Source: JBCBAP01 sp038532435 (GTDB taxonomy: Bacteria > Pseudomonadota > Alphaproteobacteria > Rhodobacterales > Rhodobacteraceae). Taken from it: DNA of 63,518 nucleotides. Where the stretch lies: contig JBCBAP010000017.1 of assembly GCA_038532435.1 (NCBI GenBank), positions 1 through 63,518 on the forward strand, given 5' to 3'. The translations under genes and the position numbers were made by a program. The stretch's first letter is position 1; each line of letters begins with the position of its first letter. Positions 60,773 through 63,518 of this stretch are shown here, in pieces. Below the pieces are notes generated by a model that was given only the letters and a program-made list of their open reading frames with translations, did no database searches and was not told where the DNA came from.

Positions 60773-61660
60773 ATGGGCGAACGGGTTGCATTGATCGGGG
60801 CAGGCGCCATGGGCGGCGCCATCGGGACACGGCTCGTGGAGACGGGCAACACCCTTTCGGTCTTTGACCTGGATCCGGCAAAGCGCGCGGCGCTGGCTGA
60901 GAAGGGTGCGCGGGATGCGCCCTCGATTGCCGACGCGGTGGAGGACGTGGACTTCGTGATCACAAGCCTCAACAGCGCGGGCGTGGTCGGCGCGGTGGTG
61001 CTTGGCGAGGGCGGTGTCGCGGATGCGGCACCGGCTGGAACGCTCGTCATCGACATGTCGTCCATCGATCCCGAGGCGACCCGACAGCTCGCTGGCGATG
61101 CGGCGGAACGTGGGCTCCGCTGGGTGGACAGTCCCCTTTCGGGCGGCGCGCCGAAGGCGCTCATCGGGGAGCTAACGCTCATGGCAGGTGGTGACGCTGA
61201 GGCGGTCGCGGATGCCCACCGGGTGCTCGGCCATGTGGCGAGCAACTACACCCATATGGGTCCCGTCGGCGCAGGTCAGACGACCAAGCTCATTAACCAG
61301 GTGCTTTGCGGTCTGAACTTCCTTGCGGTGGCGGAGGCGACGCAGCTTGCGCTCGATGCGGGTGTGGATGCCGCGAAGGTGCCCGAGGCGCTCAGGGGCG
61401 GCCGGGCGGACAGCGCGATCCTGCAGGAATACATGCCCCGCTACGTCACGAAAGACTACCGGCGCACCGGACGCATCGACAACATGGTCAAGGATCTTAA
61501 CGGCGTGCAGGACCTCGCGAGAAGGACCAACACCGCCATGCCTCTCACCGCCACCTGTGCCGAGGTGCACCGGATGATGACCGCCGCGGGTCTGGGGGGG
61601 GAAGATCAGGCGGTACTCATGGAGTACTTCACCGGGCCTGACCGGAGTCGCTTCGACTGA
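60773..61660 (+). CDS. NAD(P)-dependent 3-hydroxyisobutyrate dehydrogenase-family reductase
   Basis: A 295-residue beta-hydroxyacid dehydrogenase: cofactor motif LIGAGAMGGAIGTRLVETG, substrate motif WVDSPLSGGAPKA, and the catalytic lysine in GAGQTTKLINQVLCG. The family includes tartronate semialdehyde reductase and 3-hydroxyisobutyrate dehydrogenase, both used in sugar-acid or branched-chain breakdown. GGAGG precedes the ATG at 60773; the palindrome upstream suggests repression. Confidence 0.9.
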   Translation: MGERVALIGAGAMGGAIGTRLVETGNTLSVFDLDPAKRAALAEKGARDAPSIADAVEDVDFVITSLNSAGVVGAVVLGEGGVADAAPAGTLVIDMSSIDPEATRQLAGDAAERGLRWVDSPLSGGAPKALIGELTLMAGGDAEAVADAHRVLGHVASNYTHMGPVGAGQTTKLINQVLCGLNFLAVAEATQLALDAGVDAAKVPEALRGGRADSAILQEYMPRYVTKDYRRTGRIDNMVKDLNGVQDLARRTNTAMPLTATCAEVHRMMTAAGLGGEDQAVLMEYFTGPDRSRFD

Positions 61661-62404
61661 CCTGCGAGCGGACGGTCTCTGAGGCTCTCGACATGAATGT
61701 CACGCGTGTCTTCCACGCTTTGATTTTCCTGTTTGGAAGATCGGTCATTACTACGCAAATATCTTGGGTCCGAACGTGAGAGCGTTTGCATAGGCCGTTG
61801 AGACTTCTGCCGTAGCGATGGTCGACGTGGTGGCTGACTGCACGATGACCGGTTCGGTGACTTGCACAGCTGGTGCCTTCGGTTTCGAGGAAGTCGGTGT
61901 GCGTTGCCCCCTGAGGTTTCTTTTCGCACACGGAAGGGAAACGAACGACAGCCTCTTGGATTTGAACGACCTCCGCGCAGGCTGTGAGATGGGCGATCTC
62001 CTAATGCATCCACAGTGCCGCCATCACTTTTGAACGCACGGGTTTCCGTCTTAGGCTCGGTCTTCGCATGTGAGGGACGTCGCCAACACTCGCCCGCATG
62101 AACGTGTTTTCACCGCAATGGCGAAGCTGCCGCCTGCGCCAGATGACGAACGGCACAGGTTCGGTTGGGACCCTGTGGGTCGCTGCCGCAAGGTGTGAGC
62201 GTATCGGGAGCGAGATCCTGAGAACGTGTTTCGGCTCTGCGCACGACGTGGTGGCGAAGCAGCGGCTTGAATGATCACGCAGGGTCTCGCAAGGCGGCGC
62301 ATCAGGGCGCTGAGGATTTCACCACCAACCGTTTCCTTGACGGACCATCGCTGAAGGGCCACTGTCCCCAACCGTACACTCGGCCCAGCCACTGCCGAGA
62401 ATAA
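61661..62404. other. 744-base gene-free region
   Basis: The longest stretch without a supported gene. It is less GC-rich than its surroundings, and all frames are broken or have codon use unlike local genes. Parts have a transposase-remnant feel (for example 62050-62400 on the minus strand), but I cannot identify a family, terminal repeats or target duplications. No tRNA or T-run terminator is seen. Confidence 0.5.
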
Positions 62405-63115
62405 TCAGGTCTCTCCCCGGCGCTTGACGCCGATGCCGATCGGCGGGCGCTTGTTGCCCGGATGGGTGCTGTCGGGACCCCAGATCGCTTCGTAAGTGTC
62501 TACGGCCATGCCCTGCCGTTGCAGCATGATGAAGCTCGTCACCACAACGCTCCACCACCCGGTCAGGCCGAGCCACATCCAGACCGGAGCGTTGGCCTGC
62601 CAGAGACCGGTGAGAATGGCCGCGACGGACAGGAGCAACGCGCAATAGCCGCTGAACTTGTGCACATACTCGAACCACAAACGCCGGGGCGTCATGTCAT
62701 AGTGGTCTCCGTGCAGGGATCCGTCCGGGGCGGGCTCCGTCGGGCCACCCTTTGTGCCCCGCAGCCACCCGCCGAGATATTGCATCGCGGCGAGGCAGAG
62801 CACGGCCCATCCGATCAGGCCGTGGGGGCCGGGCGCTGTCAGCAGGGGGCGCGCTGTCAGGATCAGCCAGAGCGCGACCAGCATCAGAGCGAGGCTCGTG
62901 TACTGGCATGTCAGGTGTGTCCGCCACCAGAGCCGGTTGTCCACCTCCCGCGGCCAGTCCTGCCCGGGCAGCACCTTGAAGAACCGTGCCGCGAGCACGC
63001 CCCCGGGCACGAGAACCCCCCAGGACAGAACCATGAGACGGGCATGCCAGGACAGGTGCGTCCCCACCTCATGGGCGCGGGCCGGATCGATGGGCGACAG
63101 GAGCCACTCGAGCAT
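62405..63115 (-). CDS. cytochrome b561-like membrane protein
   Basis: A 236-residue protein with about five or six helices and histidines placed for haem b: HLSWHARLMVLSWGVLVP, WWRTHLTCQYTSLALMLVAL, GPHGLIGWAVLCLAAMQYLG and EYVHKFSGYCALLLSVA. The middle contains GDHYDMTPRRLWFEY. Electron transfer across the membrane is likely; partners are unknown. The ATG shares its A with the ABC permease stop (TGATG), so it is translated with the sugar transporter. Confidence 0.87.
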   Translation of the reverse strand: MLEWLLSPIDPARAHEVGTHLSWHARLMVLSWGVLVPGGVLAARFFKVLPGQDWPREVDNRLWWRTHLTCQYTSLALMLVALWLILTARPLLTAPGPHGLIGWAVLCLAAMQYLGGWLRGTKGGPTEPAPDGSLHGDHYDMTPRRLWFEYVHKFSGYCALLLSVAAILTGLWQANAPVWMWLGLTGWWSVVVTSFIMLQRQGMAVDTYEAIWGPDSTHPGNKRPPIGIGVKRRGET

Positions 63116-63518
63116 CAGCCCTTGACCGCACCTGCGGTCATCCCGGTGATGATCTGACGGGAGGCGACGAACGTGAACAGGATCGGGGGAACGGCCAGCA
63201 GCATGCCCGTCGCCATGATCACCCCCCAATCAATATCGTACTCGGTGAGCGAGTTCACGATCGTCACGGGCACTGTCCGGGTGCTCCGGTCCGCGAGCGC
63301 GTTGGCCAGCAGGAACTCGTTCCACGCGATGCGGAAGGTGAAGATGGAGGCAGCGGCGAGGCCCGGTTTGATGATCGGCAGAACCACGAGGAAGAACACC
63401 TGGAACGGCCCGGCACCATCCATGCGCGCGGCTTCCTCGAGCTGAATGGGCACCTGCACGATGAAGCTTTGCAGGATCCAGATCACGAAGGGCAGGTTCA
63501 TCGCCACATAGATCAGGA
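63115..63518 (-). CDS. carbohydrate ABC transporter permease (partial)
   Basis: The last 134 residues of a MalG-type (CUT1) permease; the 5' part lies beyond the window edge. The EAA loop that contacts the ATPase is visible as EEAARMDGAGPFQVFFLVVL then PIIKPG, followed by helices to the usual terminus (ASRQIITGMTAGAVKG). It probably belongs to an import operon for the sugar acids or sugars handled by the neighbouring genes. Confidence 0.93.
   Translation of the reverse strand, partial: LIYVAMNLPFVIWILQSFIVQVPIQLEEAARMDGAGPFQVFFLVVLPIIKPGLAAASIFTFRIAWNEFLLANALADRSTRTVPVTIVNSLTEYDIDWGVIMATGMLLAVPPILFTFVASRQIITGMTAGAVKG

Noticed and set aside
61606..62013. 135-codon minus-strand frame after the reductase gene
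   Set aside because: Overlaps the reductase end, is Ser/Arg/Pro-rich, and shows no family pattern or SD.

Overview
The window is about 63.5 kb of high-GC, densely packed chromosome from an alphaproteobacterium, most likely a marine Rhodobacteraceae (Roseobacter-group) species. Supporting signs are a PetP/PetR regulator pair, a NaChBac-type sodium channel with a TLESW filter, a DUF6324-valS pair, a Hint/choice-of-anchor-L surface protein, a heterotetrameric sarcosine oxidase operon, the SUV3-type helicase - S4 - fdxA - carD block, and a tRNA-His with a G1:U72 pair and no G-1. I see no phage, no intact insertion sequence, no CRISPR array and no rRNA. Most of the window is core genome plus small metabolic operons; I found no obvious new multi-gene system.

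Layout. 1-5.4 kb: a 23S rRNA methyltransferase (rlmB), two small proteins (zinc ribbon, YHS), then pcm - tolC - an acidic PopZ-like protein with six copies of a short LL motif. 5.4-10.3 kb: petP-petR, ilvE, a cytochrome P450, rsfS-rlmH. 10.4-16.5 kb: a desaturase coupled to a PhnD-like binding protein, a TSUP exporter coupled to a TIGR02186 protein, a Hint-domain protein, the sodium channel. 16.7-23.3 kb: soxB-D-A-G followed by a glycerate 2-kinase, then tRNA-His. 23.4-30.9 kb: an inverted pair of a dispersed 33-nt repeat, DUF6324-valS, a minus-strand small-protein cluster, a hisC-like aminotransferase, a photolyase-DUF2256-DUF1905 operon.

31-43 kb: argG, exported MsrA, a chromate transporter coupled to a rhodanese, YggT, a gene-free stretch with two strong hairpins, a thioesterase, a UMF1 MFS protein, mepA plus an esterase-like protein, dapD, an aldo-keto reductase carrying a third copy of the repeat upstream, DUF1467 and methylmalonyl-CoA epimerase. 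43-51.6 kb: typA/bipA with an AT-richer internal patch, an XRE regulator behind two perfect palindromes, a histidinol-phosphatase-like IMPase, a lysophospholipase-like hydrolase with an SCP2 protein, TPR, DoxX-like, SDR and DUF2254 proteins. 51.7-58.3 kb: SUV3-like helicase, S4 protein, fdxA, carD (good promoter and terminator), cobS and cobT. 58.3-63.5 kb: a Cys-phosphatase, then a sugar-acid-type catabolic region (SMP-30 lactonase, GlcG-like protein, hydroxyisobutyrate-dehydrogenase-family reductase) in which two near-identical GTTATCG-centred palindromes suggest one LacI-type regulon, and at the edge a cytochrome b561 gene coupled to a truncated sugar ABC permease.

How the genes work together: tight stop/start overlaps (ATGA, TGATG, GTGA, TTGA) mark the functional pairs, for example sarcosine demethylation with glycerate phosphorylation, chromate export with a rhodanese, and photolyase with two small DUF proteins. 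Start positions were chosen from ribosome-binding sites and family length, and uncertain ones are flagged.
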